Shown: piece after piece, positions 34,310-46,187 of the stretch | How positions within the stretch are numbered: the first letter of the stretch is position 1 | Layout: every line of letters begins with the position of its first letter | Assembly: GCA_029204225.1 (NCBI GenBank) | Contig: CM055100.1 | Span: 45,347,685 to 45,411,684 of the forward strand | From: Diphasiastrum complanatum | Taxonomy: Eukaryota > Streptophyta > Lycopodiopsida > Lycopodiales > Lycopodiaceae | DNA length: 64,000 nt | Reading direction: 5' to 3' | Notes under the pieces: generated by a model | The model's database searches: none | The model's input: the letters and a program-made list of their open reading frames with translations, nothing else | Told to the model about the DNA's origin: nothing | Position numbers and translations under genes: made by a program

Positions 34310-34893
34310 CTTTAGGTGATCATATTGCTTGTAGGAGGGCGCCCAATAGGAAGCTATCTTCTTTCCCTTTTGGTTGCAGAAAATCATCAAGCTGCTGATT
34401 TTTGCAGGAGAAGAATCTGTTCTTCTTCTTATAACTTTTTTGCAGGAAATTGCAGGGCACCTTCACCTATTTGAGAGCTAGCAGTAGGGCGCCCATGCTC
34501 AAACCAATTGCATGTGATCTTGACTCAATTACATGCTGAAAATTTCAGATTTACTTCTTAAATACATGTGTTTTGGATACATTTCTTGCTGAAATTTCCT
34601 TGTTGGTGAGCTTGGAGTAGGGCGCTACTATCAGCTCTATATGCACATAGTGTGCACTCTCTTTAGCCATAAATTTCTAGTTTTGGTTTAGGCTTCATTT
34701 GAAGTCTACCTATTTGTGAGCATTCTGTTTTTTGTGCAGAAATCAGCCACCTATTTCATTACTTGTTGAGCAAATTGCATGTGGAGTATTGCAATCTATT
34801 GTGCTCGTAATTTCAGCTTTGAGGTTGCTGCCTGTGAGTAGATTTTGTCTTGGAAAGTCTATTTCCTATCTACTACAAGCTGATTTTTCTGTT

Positions 34894-35755
34894 ATGGCTA
34901 AAGGATCGGAGTCTATTGGTTCTTTATTTAATGAAGATAAGCTGGATGGCACAAACTATTCCTTGTGGTGGTACATGATAAATAACTTTCTAGTTGCTAA
35001 AGGTTTGTGGGAAGTAGTTAATGGTGACGAAGAGAGGCCGCCTACCTTGGCACCTATTATACCATCTAGAACAACTACTTCATCATCTACGGAGGTGTCT
35101 TCCGATGAGCAAAAGAAGTGGGATCGACGAGATGCACAAGCACATTCTGTCATTGCATTATCAGTGAAGAGATCTATCCTTCCTCATATTAGATCATGCA
35201 AGACTTCCAAAAGTGCTTGGGAGACTCTTGCCAAGATGTTCAAGTAAAGAATGCGGCAAAAGTGGTATCTCTTCGAAATCAACTTTCTATCTTGAAGATG
35301 CAAGAAGGTGATTTGCTTACAAACCACTTGACGAAGATCAAGGATCTTCGAGAGGAGCTTCTTAGTATTGATGAGGTGATTGAGAACTCACAATTTGTAT
35401 CTATTACTCTCAACTCTCTTCCTGATTTTTACCTTCCATTTGTGTCATCATTGAGTATTTCTCTTAATCTCCTTCGACGAACTTGTTGGCTTACTTCTTC
35501 AAGAAGAGCAAACCAGGATCAACTTTGGTGAACAAGAAGATCAAGCTTTCTTTGTAAAAGGCAAAGGCAAAGGCAAGTGGAAAGGGAAGCCTTCTTTCAA
35601 AACTTCCAAAGATGATAAAAAATCTATGGAAGCTCAAGATCAAGACTCCAAGAAGAAGGGTAAGTGCCACTATCGCAAGAAGTTTGGGCATCACATCAAA
35701 GAATGTAGGAAGAGGCTTGCAAAGGAAAAAGAGAAGGGTAACGATACAAGTACCG
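34894..35755 (+). pseudogene. Copia C gag with zinc knuckle (broken)
   Basis: ATG 34894 starts MAKGSESIGSLFNEDKLDGT and NYSLWWYMINNFLVAKGLWE, a standard copia gag opening. The frame stops at 35247 and resumes in another frame (LRNQLSILKMQEGDLLTNHL). The knuckle near 35660-35700 reads CHYRKKFGHHIKEC, with the second Cys replaced by Arg. The protease that should follow is deleted; the sequence passes directly to the integrase region. Confidence 0.85.
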
Positions 35756-35810
35756 CAATCATTACTTTGGAACAACATCTTTTTGTCTTGTTGCATCAAG
35801 TTCACATTCT

Positions 35811-36488
35811 TTGGAGTTGGCTGAATTATGGCATGCTAGGTTTGGACATCTCAACTTTGCTAGCTTGAAGATGTTGAAGAGATTCAATATGGTTGAAGAC
35901 ATTTCTAATATTGAGCATCCCGAAGGACATGTATGCGAAGGATGCATACTTGGAAAATTTCAAAGGCAGGCTTTTCCAATTGATGGAACTATTAGAGTTG
36001 ATGGCAAATTTGATTCGGTTCATAGTGATGTATGTGGTCCAATGAGGACCGAATCCATTGAAAGGTGTAAGTACTTTGTTACTTTTATTGATGACCTTTC
36101 AAGATTTACATGGATTTATCCTCTGATGGCAAAATCTGAAGTTTTTCAACGCTTTAAGGATTTTCTAGCAATGATAGAAAATCAGTTTGGGCACACTTTG
36201 AAGATCTTACGTACCGACCGAGGAGGGAAATATATAAAGAATACGTTCGGTACTTATCTTCAAAGCAAAGGTATCCATCATCAAATGACAACCCCTTACA
36301 CACCTCAACAAAATGATGTTGCCGAAAGAAAGAATCGCACTATTATGGAGATGGCTCGATGCATGCTCAAGGCAAAGGGCTTGAAGGTATTAACTCCTTA
36401 TGAAGTTTGGTATGGTAAGAAGCCTATTGTTTCTCACTTATGCATCTTTGGTTGCACGACTTATGCTTTCATTCCCGATAAGCTATGA
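35811..36488 (+). pseudogene. Copia C integrase, truncated
   Basis: One open frame with LAELWHARFGHLNFASLKML, CEGC, HSDVCGPMRTES, FVTFIDDLSRFTWIY, LRTDRGGKYIKNTF, TPYTPQQNDVAERKN and YEVWYGKKPIVSHLCIFGC. It lacks about 25 residues found in copia B before LKVLTPYEVW. The element breaks off near 36545; RT, RNase H and the 3' LTR are missing. Confidence 0.9.
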
Positions 36489-36545
36489 ACCAAGCTTGAT
36501 GATAAAGGAGTTAAATGCATATTTGTTGGCTATAGTAGTGCTTGT

Positions 36546-36849
36546 AAATGCATGTAGCTGAGTAACATATCCGTCTCTCCCCACTGACAGGCTGGGAATA
36601 CACATTGTAATATGAGAAACACTTCTGCCTGGAAACCGTTCTAACAAGAAGATTAAACCGTAAAGAACTGTAACCAACGGAAGGAATAAAAGAAGAACGA
36701 TAAAAAGAATCGTGTTCACAGATTCAGTGAGAATCTATGAACATGTACCCAAATTAACAAAGAATTTAATGTTTATCAACAAGATTATAGATTTGGGCTT
36801 TAGAGCTTTGTTCAATTCAAAACAATGTACTATTTTGGATACAGATTCC
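36546..36849. other. Junction between copia C and copia D
   Basis: No coding content. Probably truncated retroelement linker sequence and foreign filler; neither element's end is recognisable. Confidence 0.4.
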
Positions 36850-38625
36850 AATGTTGATGATTCTTCTACATAATCTGCAACTACAGCTACAAAAGTCGAG
36901 CAGCCAACACTACTTGTCATCAGACCAGACCAAGCTAGCTCGAACAGATATGGAGAACTTCAAGAAGAAGCATCATCGCATCCTGGTCAATCAAACGTCC
37001 GCAGATCCTCATGGATTCGGACAGTTCCTGAGAGCTATACACCTCAATCATTCTGGACTTCATCAGAAGAGCCATAAAGCCTAGCCAAAGCAATAAACTC
37101 CAAGGATGTTGTGAAGTGACAAGAAGCTATGGAAACCGAGTACAACTCACTTTTGACGAACCAGACCTGGACATCGGTCGACTTTCTCACTCACAAGAGA
37201 GTTATCGACAACAAGTGGATCTTCAAGAAGAAGATCAACTCTGATGGTTCCATTGCAAAATAGAAAGCACGGTTGGTGGCTAAAGGATTCACTCCAGTCC
37301 AAGGAGTAGATTACCAAGAAATTTTTAGTCCTGTAGTCAAGACGCAGTCAAACAGGACTCTGATTGCATTAGCAGCTGCCAAAGACCTCGAAATGCACCA
37401 AATGAATGTCAAAACAACGTTTCTCAGTGGCAACGTCGAGGAAGAGCTGTATACCTTCCAACCGGAAGGATTCGAAGTCAAAGGCCAAGAGCACAAAGTG
37501 TGCAAACTGCACAAAGCAATTTACAGTCTGAAACATGCCGCAAGAGCATGGTTTGATAGAATCAACTCTTATCTCATTCAATTGGATTTTGCAAACAATT
37601 CAGCTGATTGTAATGTAAATTCCAAGCATATAGGTATCCATTCAGTTCACATAGCTTTTTACGTAGATGATGCATTTATCTTGTCTAATGACACTTCTCT
37701 TCTGCACACTACTAAGAGTGATCTGTCAAAGGAATTTGATATGAATGATTTAGGAGTTGTCCATTCTTTGCTACGAATTCACATTACTAGAAATAGACTT
37801 CAAAAGAATATCTATCTTAGCCAGCAGACATATCTAAAAGACATTTTAGATAAATTTCATATGTTTGATTGCAAACCAATTGATACTCCAATAGATCCAA
37901 GTATAGTATTGATTAAACCTACTTGTACTGATTCTGATAGTGAAGTACTCGACTTAGCGAAGTACCCTTATCATTCACTCATAGGATCTTTCATGTATGC
38001 AATGTTGTGTACTAGACCAGATTTAGCATACATTGTTAGCACATTAAGTCAATTCATGTCTAATTCTAGGATCTCTCATTGAAAAGCATTAAAGAGATTG
38101 ATGAGATATATTCAGGGAAGTTTAGATCACATTTTATGTTATGATGGAAATGCTATCGACCCACTCGTCTTGCGAGCTACTCCGACTCAAATTGGGGAGG
38201 AACAGTCTTTACCAGAAAATCTACCTCCGGGTTCCGTTTCTATCTGGCAGGGGGACAGATTTCATGGAACTCAAAAAAGCAGAAATCAAGCGTGTTTTCT
38301 TTGACTGAGGTAGAGTATATCGCAGCATGTCAAGTTTCAAAAGAAGTTGTATGGATCAGGTTATTACTTCACGACCTACATCCTACCACCATTATGTGTG
38401 ACAACTTGAGCTGTATTTCACTGTCACTGAATCCCAGATTTCATGGCAAATCCAAGCACATAGAAATCCAATATCACTTCATTCAGGAAAAAGTTTTCTC
38501 AGGGCAAGTGATTCTTCAATACTGCTCCACAACAGAAATGCTCGCAAACATCTTCACCAAAGCACTTCCCAGGATCAGAAGTTCTTCAACATGCTGAACC
38601 TGACAAGGATGCCAACCATGACCTT
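36850..38625 (+). pseudogene. Copia D RT and RNase H (5'-truncated)
   Basis: Linker, then EAMETEYNSLLTNQTW, IDNKWIFKKKINSDGSIAK, a stop, and a 270-codon open frame (37273-38082) with VDYQEIFSPVVKTQSNRTLI, VKTTFLSGNVEEELY, IYSLKHAARAWFDRI, YVDDAFILSND and YPYHSLIGSFMYAMLCTRPD. Catalytic YVDD is kept (near 37660). RNase H follows with frame changes (TEVEYIAACQVSKE, KSKHIEIQYHFIQEKV, ANIFTKALPRI). The 5' half of the element is missing. A polypurine tract AAGGGGGA (38626-38633) leads into its LTR. Confidence 0.85.
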
Positions 38626-38634
38626 AAGGGGGAT

Positions 38635-39600
38635 TGTTGGAAATTAAGTCCACAGTTGTCTCATTGGTGAATGACAATTTCTATTTCATGATTCTTCCTA
38701 CATGTTTATTGATCGTTGGTCTAGGGTCACGTAAAACCAATTTTGGTTCTACGTCTGCTCATTTGATACCTGCAGGAATCATAACTTAGATAGCCAAACT
38801 ATTTGAAGAACGTCTCCAAACGGGCTTCTGGCTTATCTCCAACAAAGGGTAACCAATCCCATCATAATGTCAAGTTCAGATGTTAAATTGTCCATCTTGA
38901 AGGACTTCCATGAATTAGCATTTAGAACAAGTCTACAGAAATACACTGTTTTGGCACAATCTGTTTTTCTGCATGGCTCGCATTTTTCGCACTTTTTTGA
39001 CACCCAAAAAATGCAACAATTTCTTGACAGCAACTTCTTTTCAAGTATTTCGAAGAAGTAAATTATTTGTCAACTTTTCACATTTTCCCAAAATGCAACA
39101 TAATAGTTACTTCATCAAAATGAACTATTTTCAACAACTTCGACTTTTTTGCATTTCTTCGAAATGCGACACTTGCATAGTTCAAAAGTTCAACTGTTTT
39201 ATGACAACCTTGAGTTTTTCTCGAAATCCGGAAGAGAGAAAAAAGTCGAAGGTCATCTATTTTTAAGAGTTAAACTATTTCATGACAACCTTGGGTTTTC
39301 GCAAAATCTTGAAGAGAGAGAAAAAGCTGAAGGCCACATGTCAATGCATTCAAGGTAGAAAACATGGCCAAACTTCCAGCTTTCTCTCCTCAATGTTGAA
39401 ACTCACTCAAACAAACTGCGCATCCTGCAAAATTTTGTGCGATCGTAGCAGCCGAGTACGTCATAAAGGAAAAATTTTCAACGTCGATATTGTGATCCAG
39501 CCCCGTTGCCCTGGTCTCAACAACCTGCTGCCCTCATGTGGCATTAATCTCAGTTGGGAATCATTAACTACAACAAAGGGATGGAGAAACAAAAGCTATA
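38635..39600 (+). repeat. Copia D 3' LTR with U3 tandem repeats
   Basis: Begins TGTTGGAAATTAAGTCCACA directly after the polypurine tract. The first 130 bp match a second LTR at 55100. Two 80-bp direct repeats (39189-39268, 39269-39345) lie in U3, and a TATATATATT box is near 39598. The right end is not determined because the two LTR copies diverge. Confidence 0.75.
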
Positions 39601-39790
39601 TATATTCTAATCCTCTTCATTAGAGGGGGTTCAGATTAACAACTCTCGATACGATTGGGATCAGCGTATTCAGCTTGTTGTCATTATTCACTAGGTGGTG
39701 TGGATCAATACGCTTATCAACGATATTTGGGATATCATATATTTTCCAATCAATGTATCCCAATCAAATTGTCCTTTTTGATCACGTTCT

Positions 39791-40065
39791 TTATTCTGAA
39801 GGTTGCGTCTATTCATGCAATTTACAAGAACATCGGCAATAGATATAATTAGCTCTAATCTTGTTCTCATTCTGGATTCTGAAGCTGGTTAATGTATCAA
39901 TTCATGCATTTTACAATAAACTGATCATCAAACAGCGCAGATAAATATTAACTTGATTCTCGTTAATATTTTATCATTCTGGATTCTAAAGGTTTTACAT
40001 GATCTATTCATGCATTTTACAAGAAGCTCTAATAGCGACGATAGATATTAACTTTGATTCTCGTT
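39791..40065 (+). repeat. Three tandem units of about 78-105 bp
   Basis: Units at about 39791, 39869 and 39974 share CATTCTGGATTCT.AAG followed by TTCATGCATTTTACAA and AGATATTAACTTGATTCTCG. No coding content. Likely part of retroelement leader or LTR sequence downstream of the copia D LTR. Confidence 0.7.
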
Positions 40066-40146
40066 TTCTCATTCATAAACGAGAACGCGAGCAAGAGCAA
40101 GAGCAAGAATATATACTAGAAATATCCTATAATCTATGCACCGGGG

Positions 40147-40149
<3 letters not shown>

Positions 40150-40231
<82 letters not shown>
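40150..40231. repeat. (CT)41 microsatellite
   Basis: About 82 bp of uninterrupted CT, the longest simple repeat in the window. Confidence 0.95.
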
Positions 40232-40234
<3 letters not shown>

Positions 40235-40343
40235 GTGAATTTGGTTTTGTTCGTGTTCGTTTGTTTTTCTTTTGCGAAAATTTTCAAGATCTTGAGCAAG
40301 CGACTATAGATCACAGAACATAAAAGGTTCGAGCAATCAAGAC

Positions 40344-40897
40344 TGTCATGTGCCAACCTTAGCATTAAAACATCTAATCCATTCATAAACATCAAATTAC
40401 AATGGAAATCATAAAAACTATTCAAAAATCAAGAAGATAGCTAAAAGTAGCAAAACTTCACCAAAATAGGCAAAGTAAGGTTTCATTATTTATGATTGTT
40501 GATCATTCACAAGATAGGGGCCTGATTCTAGAGCATGATCATAGCTCTCATGTGACTTTAGGCACATGAACCACTTTCTCCACCAAGAAAGCTCTCCAAG
40601 AGAAGCTCCAAGATCTCTTAAAACTCAAAATTACAAAATGAACAATAGCCTCCAAATTTAACATGACCTCAGCTATGTATAGTGGTCATTTGTGCCTCTA
40701 CTATAAGTTTGGGCCCTTATTTAGCTAAATTGGGCCTTACAACCATTATTACAATTCCGCTATTCTCAATTATAGCGAGGTTGTTCGAAGCACTTTATTA
40801 ACTGTCCTATTGACTAGTTCTAATCTAATTTAGCTCCATGGCTATATTTGGCAATTCATTAGTAAGTTCATGGGCTAATTTCATGCAGCACAGGACA
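40344..40897 (-). repeat. LTR E (minus strand) with polypurine tract
   Basis: On the minus strand a TAGGGGGAG tract (complement of 40898-40906) is followed at once by TGTCCTGTGCTGC, and the unit ends CATGACA at 40344: 554 bp, TG..CA. This is the 3' LTR of a minus-strand element; the gypsy gag at 41.8-43.4 kb has the same orientation and may be its remaining coding part. Confidence 0.65.
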
Positions 40898-40906
40898 CTC
40901 CCCCTA

Positions 40907-41845
40907 TTTTAAGCATTTTTGCTCTAAAAAATGAAGACCATGTAGTCCTTTGTTGAGTGCCTTGTCTTGTGAATCCTTTGGCGGTAGTCAAGAAGTATTT
41001 GGCCACCTTGAATAAGAAACATCTTTTCTTATATTATTCTTGTCAGTAGCCATCTGCCATTTAAATTTTGTTGCCTCAGGACTAACTTCCAGCTTATTGT
41101 TGTAGAACAAGGTTGCAACGAGTTTTCTTCATAGAGAACCTTTGATCATAGAATTAAGAAGGTCATTGAAGAAGAGATTGATGAAACACATGAAAGCCTC
41201 AAGTTGCATTAGTTCTGTATGGGTTGACAGGATCCAAGCAATAGGACATTCAATAGTCTTCTTCCTCAGTATCTTTCTTGAGTGGATAGGCTATCCAATT
41301 CCAGATGTGTCTTTTCTTGTCTTTGCATCCGGTTTTGTTGCCTAGTGCATTGCTCCCGGGATGTAGGATCACAATATCCTTTTGTGACTCCAAAGCGTTG
41401 ATTAAAGCAGTGATTTCATCCAAGTTATTTGATTGAGCATTGGAGTTCCGTCTTGTCGAATCATTCTGAGCAAGATTGGTAGCGATATCTCGTTGAAGAT
41501 GGATGGATATCCTCTGTGAGTGAAGCGATGGGTTTAGCTCCTGATAGATCAAAATAGTGATGCTCCAAATCAAATGATTCATTGTCCAAATTTGGCCACA
41601 TTCCAGTTGTTTCCAACTCATCATTTTGTTCCAAGAGAGCATCGTTATATGTTGGAATATGAACAACTCATATTCGTTCTATTGTAGGCAATGATGGTCC
41701 TCAGTTTGATCTCCAAAAATAAATTTGTCATATATACAATGTTGTAAGTAGTGATTATCTTCAGTTCGATTCCCAAAAATAAATTTGTTATATATACAAG
41801 AATAGTCAGAAGTAATATTGATCTCAAACGCTCTTGGATCAACAA
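40907..41845. other. Degenerate interior between LTR E and gag
   Basis: Minus-strand readings contain short open pieces without a firm match. Two similar 60-bp stretches (41690-41750 and 41750-41810, CAAAAATAAATTTGTYATATATACAA) form a tandem duplication. Pol domains are absent. Confidence 0.4.
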
Positions 41846-43372
41846 TCATGGAAGATAAATTACAAGCCATCCGTTGTTGATGTTGAGACATGATTGGATG
41901 ATCAAGAGATTATTATGTGGTTCCTTGATTCCTTTCGATCCTTCATCCATTGAAGAATTTTTCTCTAAAATACTTTTGTTAAAACCAGCACCTTGATGAG
42001 CTTGGAATTGGCATATTGATAGTTCTGGAGAGTTCTGTTGATGGAGAGTTGAACACACTGGTGTAGGAATTTCTTTCTGCTGAGACTCCAATTTGCTCCG
42101 TAGCTGCATCTTTTGTTGTCTTATCCTTAGATCTTGAATTAATGCCTTTTTCATTACATCTGTCAATGTTGGATTCGCTTGAAGTACTTTATCCAAATGT
42201 TGACAAATGTGATCTTGAAGACCACGCACGTAGTGTTAGATGGATAGCTCTTCATTAAGCCACTTTAATTTAGATGATATCAAACTGAACCTCAAATTAT
42301 ATGCCTTCACTGAACCAGTTTGTTCTAGCATATACCAAGAGTCCATATAATAATCTACGAATATTTCTGCACAAAACTCTTTGAAATCGTCCCATGACTT
42401 CGGTTCATACTCTGGATGACGTAATACTCCTTGCCACCAATCATAGGCTTTTTCTCAAAAGTGGGATACTGCTATGGTAATTTCTCCCTGATCAGAGATA
42501 GAATATAGTCGCAGATTCTCATCGACAATAGATAACCAGTCATCAATATGTAATGAACTCATTTCTCCTTCAAAGGTTGGTATGTTCTCAAAAGGAACAT
42601 CATCAGGATTTCGTTGAATATTGATTTGTTGATGTTGATTTGCCTTTGACGAACTGCTCTCACCATTGTAACAGGAACTAGGAATGGTCACTATGCTCCC
42701 ATAACTGGTATTGTCCTCTAACTGTAACCCAATGGTGCCAACAATTGGTTTAAGAGCCATAGATGAAGCCTCTTCTGTTTGCATGGATGTACCGTTGAAT
42801 GCCATTGTACAAAGAGGTTGGTATTAAAAATTATCTTCTTCAACTTCGTATTGTTCAGAACCAGCTTCGTTATCATCATCGTAATCTCCATCCTCACCGA
42901 TGTAGTGATTGGGATGCAATTCTGTCTCTTGACAATGTAATCTTTTGTTGTACACGTTGTGAACCGTTGGATCTTCTTCATCATACTCACAACTTTCAGG
43001 GATATCATTTGGTTGACCTGTAGGCTCATATTGGTCCTCATGTTGCCATTCAGAGTGATTATGACCCTCATAATCAACAATGTTTTACTCGGTTTCATAT
43101 GGACCATCATTATATTCGTCTGCGTCACCAAGCTGATATTCCTGATCATCTAGTTGACAATCATAATCCCCATCGAAATATTGTTCATGCTCGTCCGTAT
43201 CATCACATTGTTGATCATCCTGTTGACAATCTCCACCGTCATCACATTCCTCCTCATCTTGTTAACAATCATCACCACCATCATCATAGCAGTCCCTTTG
43301 GTTATCGTACTCATAATCATTTCCATCCCATTGATCTTCATAGTCGAATATATATTCATTATCAGTGTCCAT
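41846..43372 (-). pseudogene. Ty3/gypsy gag with long acidic N-terminus (decayed)
   Basis: From ATG at 43372 one frame runs to about 42455 with several TAA stops. The first 190 codons are extremely Asp/Glu-rich (MDTDNEYIFDYEDQWDGNDY). Then comes a gag domain: FENIPTFEGEMSSLHIDDW, EKAYDWWQGVLRHPEYEPKS, SWDDFKEFCAEIF, MLEQTGSVKAYNLRF and, past a stop, YVRGLQDHICQHL (Retrotrans_gag-like pattern). The continuing frame to 41846 is Gln-rich. Stops are mostly single-base changes, so decay is moderate. Protease, RT and integrase are not present downstream. Confidence 0.75.
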
Positions 43373-43739
43373 GATATAGTGACAGGCAATCTGTGGGTTA
43401 TGGGTCCACAAAACTGAATGAAGTGAAAAGAATTTGGAACAATTATAAATTTCACTGGTAAAATTACAAATTTGCTAGTAATAATTTTGTGCTTCTCCAC
43501 CGTCCCAAAATTCTGAGTCCTCGAAGAATGTAACCTGCAAGATCTAGGGAACAACAATAGCTATTGGCACTTGTCAACTTTGTTTCATTGATCAATTTTG
43601 GCTTTATACCAGTGCTATCATGTGTAGCTTGATGTAATAATCACTTTTTCTTTTTACTGCGTCGAAATCTGAGGTCACACATGAGAGATATGGAAGTTCG
43701 AAGAAATGGATTAAAAAATGTAACAACTAAGGCAATATG

Positions 43740-44013
43740 AGTTAGAATCTAAGTAGAATCACTGTGCTACTGTACAGTGGGTCCTATCAGTTGATAAGGA
43801 TCAGTTGGCCTCGCCACGAGGCAAGTCGACGGGACACGCGTCCCGCCAACGACAACCTGGGTCATGCATGGGTTGCCTGAGTGAACAACTATATGTACAG
43901 TGTAATTTCATTTTGAGAAATACAGTTGCTATATAAGCTTGTTGTGGAGAGTGTTTTTTGTCTATGTTACTATGTAGCATGATCTGTGTTCCTGTTCGAA
44001 GCAAATTCTAAGT
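43740..44013 (+). repeat. Copia F 5' LTR
   Basis: 274 bp with near-complementary ends (TTAGAAT and ATTCTAA). Contains GCCTCGCCACGAGGC and GGGACACGCGTCCC palindromic segments and a TATATAAG promoter-like box near 43932. Confidence 0.9.
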
Positions 44014-45254
44014 TGATATCAGAGCCGTACATGGAGTGTACACAGTATAGCATCGCCGTTGAAGAGAGCTTCGGGAGAACTATCTTCTGAGAGTTCGGGG
44101 TTTACGGCGGGTTGAAGACGGAAGGAGAAACACTAGTGCAGAGAGTTTGGCACAAAGAAGCTTGGTGAGCTTGAGACTGTGAGGATTCAGAGACAAGGGT
44201 TGTCGACTGAATTAGAACCTCAACAAACAAAATTTTGAAATTTCGAAGCAGGCTATTTGGTGTTTGCAGTTAGTGTGCATTCAATCGGACACCGTTTGAC
44301 AAACGGATTGAAGCATCAGAGTTCTAGCAGTAGGGTGACCTCAGAGCAAGAGGATAGGCCTGTCAGAACATTGTGAATTGGAAGCCAAGAAGAGATTTGT
44401 GTGAAAAACCCTGGTCTGGGGTTTGGGAGCACAAAATCAGAGATTTCTCTCTATTCTGAACCGTTTTGAAAGCTATAAGAATCCAGAGGAGGGTGCCCTG
44501 ATCAGTTGTAGGTGATTTGAAAAGGCCGTGGCCAGCCGCGCTTCATATGTGGAGCAATAAGCACGTTTGGTGGCAGCCATAGCTAAAACCCGTGCAAGAG
44601 AAAGAGAGGGAGGAGGTGGCAGGACTGTTTGCACGACGAACCAAGAGAAATGCATAGTGTTTTGAAGTGTCCAGCGGCTTCAGAAGTGTAGTTCGACGCA
44701 CCGATGCAAGGAAGTCCACAAGATCATCTCCACAACGATCGACGGACATGATTAATTGCATCTGGACCACATCGTTGGATTTAACTGAAGTGGGCCTTGA
44801 AGAATTGACGTGCATTCTGGCCTTCAACTTCAATAAAAATTTTCAAAGTGAAAGTGGAGCTAAGTCCCTTCACAAGTGAAAAGTGAAGTTTCTTCAAGGT
44901 GAAGAAACAGTTCAAAAACAAGGGAAATCCCTATTTTTGGGTCTATTGTCCGTTTTGACCCAAACAAAAGGCTATAACCTCCAAACGAAGGGCACCCGGA
45001 CTATACCCGCAAGTACGGTACAACAAAACAGAGTGATTACAGCGGAGAAAGTGTTTGGAGTGCGCCAGAAGTGATTTCACCATTCCATTGGGCACGTAGT
45101 TGGGAGTTGATGACTGAGTGCATTTCGGAAGGCGACACCGATTTGGCTTTCAAATAGGTGAAAAAGCGACGAGTGGCCTAGTAAGGGAAAAAGTGCAGGT
45201 CATTATTTTCAACTTCTGACATCACAGTTGGCCTCGACATACTTCTTTTAGCCT

Positions 45255-46187
45255 ATGACAGAAGTTTCAAGTAGTTTTGCGATGGCAAAGATGGGAGAGT
45301 CCATTTTGAGTGAAAGTAGCAAATTGGATGGGATTTCCAACTATGCAGTGTGGAAATTCAAAATGAAAAACATACTGATGGATAAAGACGTGTGGGAAGT
45401 CATCACAGGTGATGAGAGAAGGCTGCAAAATGAAACGGATATCAAAGTGTTCGACAAAAAGATGAGAAAAGCTTTGACCTTCATTAACTTGTCAGTGAAG
45501 GATCACATCATTACCCACATTTGTGATGTTGTTACACCCAGACAGACATGGGATGTGCTAAAGGAGCAGTTTGAGACGTCAAATCCATCAAGAATCATGT
45601 TTCTGAAGTCAAAGCTGAACAGTGTCCGAATGGAACAAGGAGAGCACATTCAGACGTACATGGCCAGAATCAAGACAATGAAGGATGAACTGCATTCTAT
45701 TGGTGAGCGCATACGTGATGTGGAGCTGGTGCACAATGCATTGTGCGGCATTGCAGAACCCTATCAGATATTTGTGAGTGGAATAGCATCAAGAGAAAGA
45801 TTACCAACCTTTGACGAGCTCATAGGAATCTTGATGCAGGAAGAGCAACAACGAGAAATGGTGAAAGTTAGACATCAAAATACTGATGATCAGGCACTTG
45901 CGACACACCAAAAACAAGGCAAGGGCAAGGGCAAGAAGAAATCTAAGCAACAATTTTCTAAGACTCAAGAGGATGAGGGATCTTCCAGTAAGACCAAGAA
46001 GAAAGGCAAGTGCTTCCATTGTGGTAAAAAGGGCCATTGGAAGAGTGAATGTCGTAAATTCCTAGCGGAACAAGACAAGGGGAAACCAAAGCAAGCAGAT
46101 AACCTTGTTGATGAGGTGAGATTGAAGACTCTAGCATCTTCATATCTGCATTGTCATCTAATCAAGATGATCAAGCGTGGTATATAG
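45255..46187 (+). pseudogene. Copia F gag
   Basis: 310-codon open frame after a 1.2-kb leader. MGESILSESSKLDGISNYAV, WKFKMKNILMDKDVWEVITG, a UBN2-type middle (LKSKLNSVRMEQGEHIQTYM) and a complete zinc knuckle CFHCGKKGHWKSEC, then loss of frame near 46120 before the protease. The gag itself looks largely intact. Confidence 0.9.

Noticed and set aside
39999-40425. Open frames across the CT microsatellite (SLSLSL / RERERE)
   Set aside because: Dinucleotide repeats are open in several frames by nature; no conserved sequence surrounds them.
42799-43417. His-rich and Ile-rich plus-strand frames
   Set aside because: Antisense shadows of the acidic minus-strand gag leader.
44014-45254. Short ORFs in the copia F leader
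   Set aside because: Typical retroelement leader length and position; frames are under 100 codons without motif.
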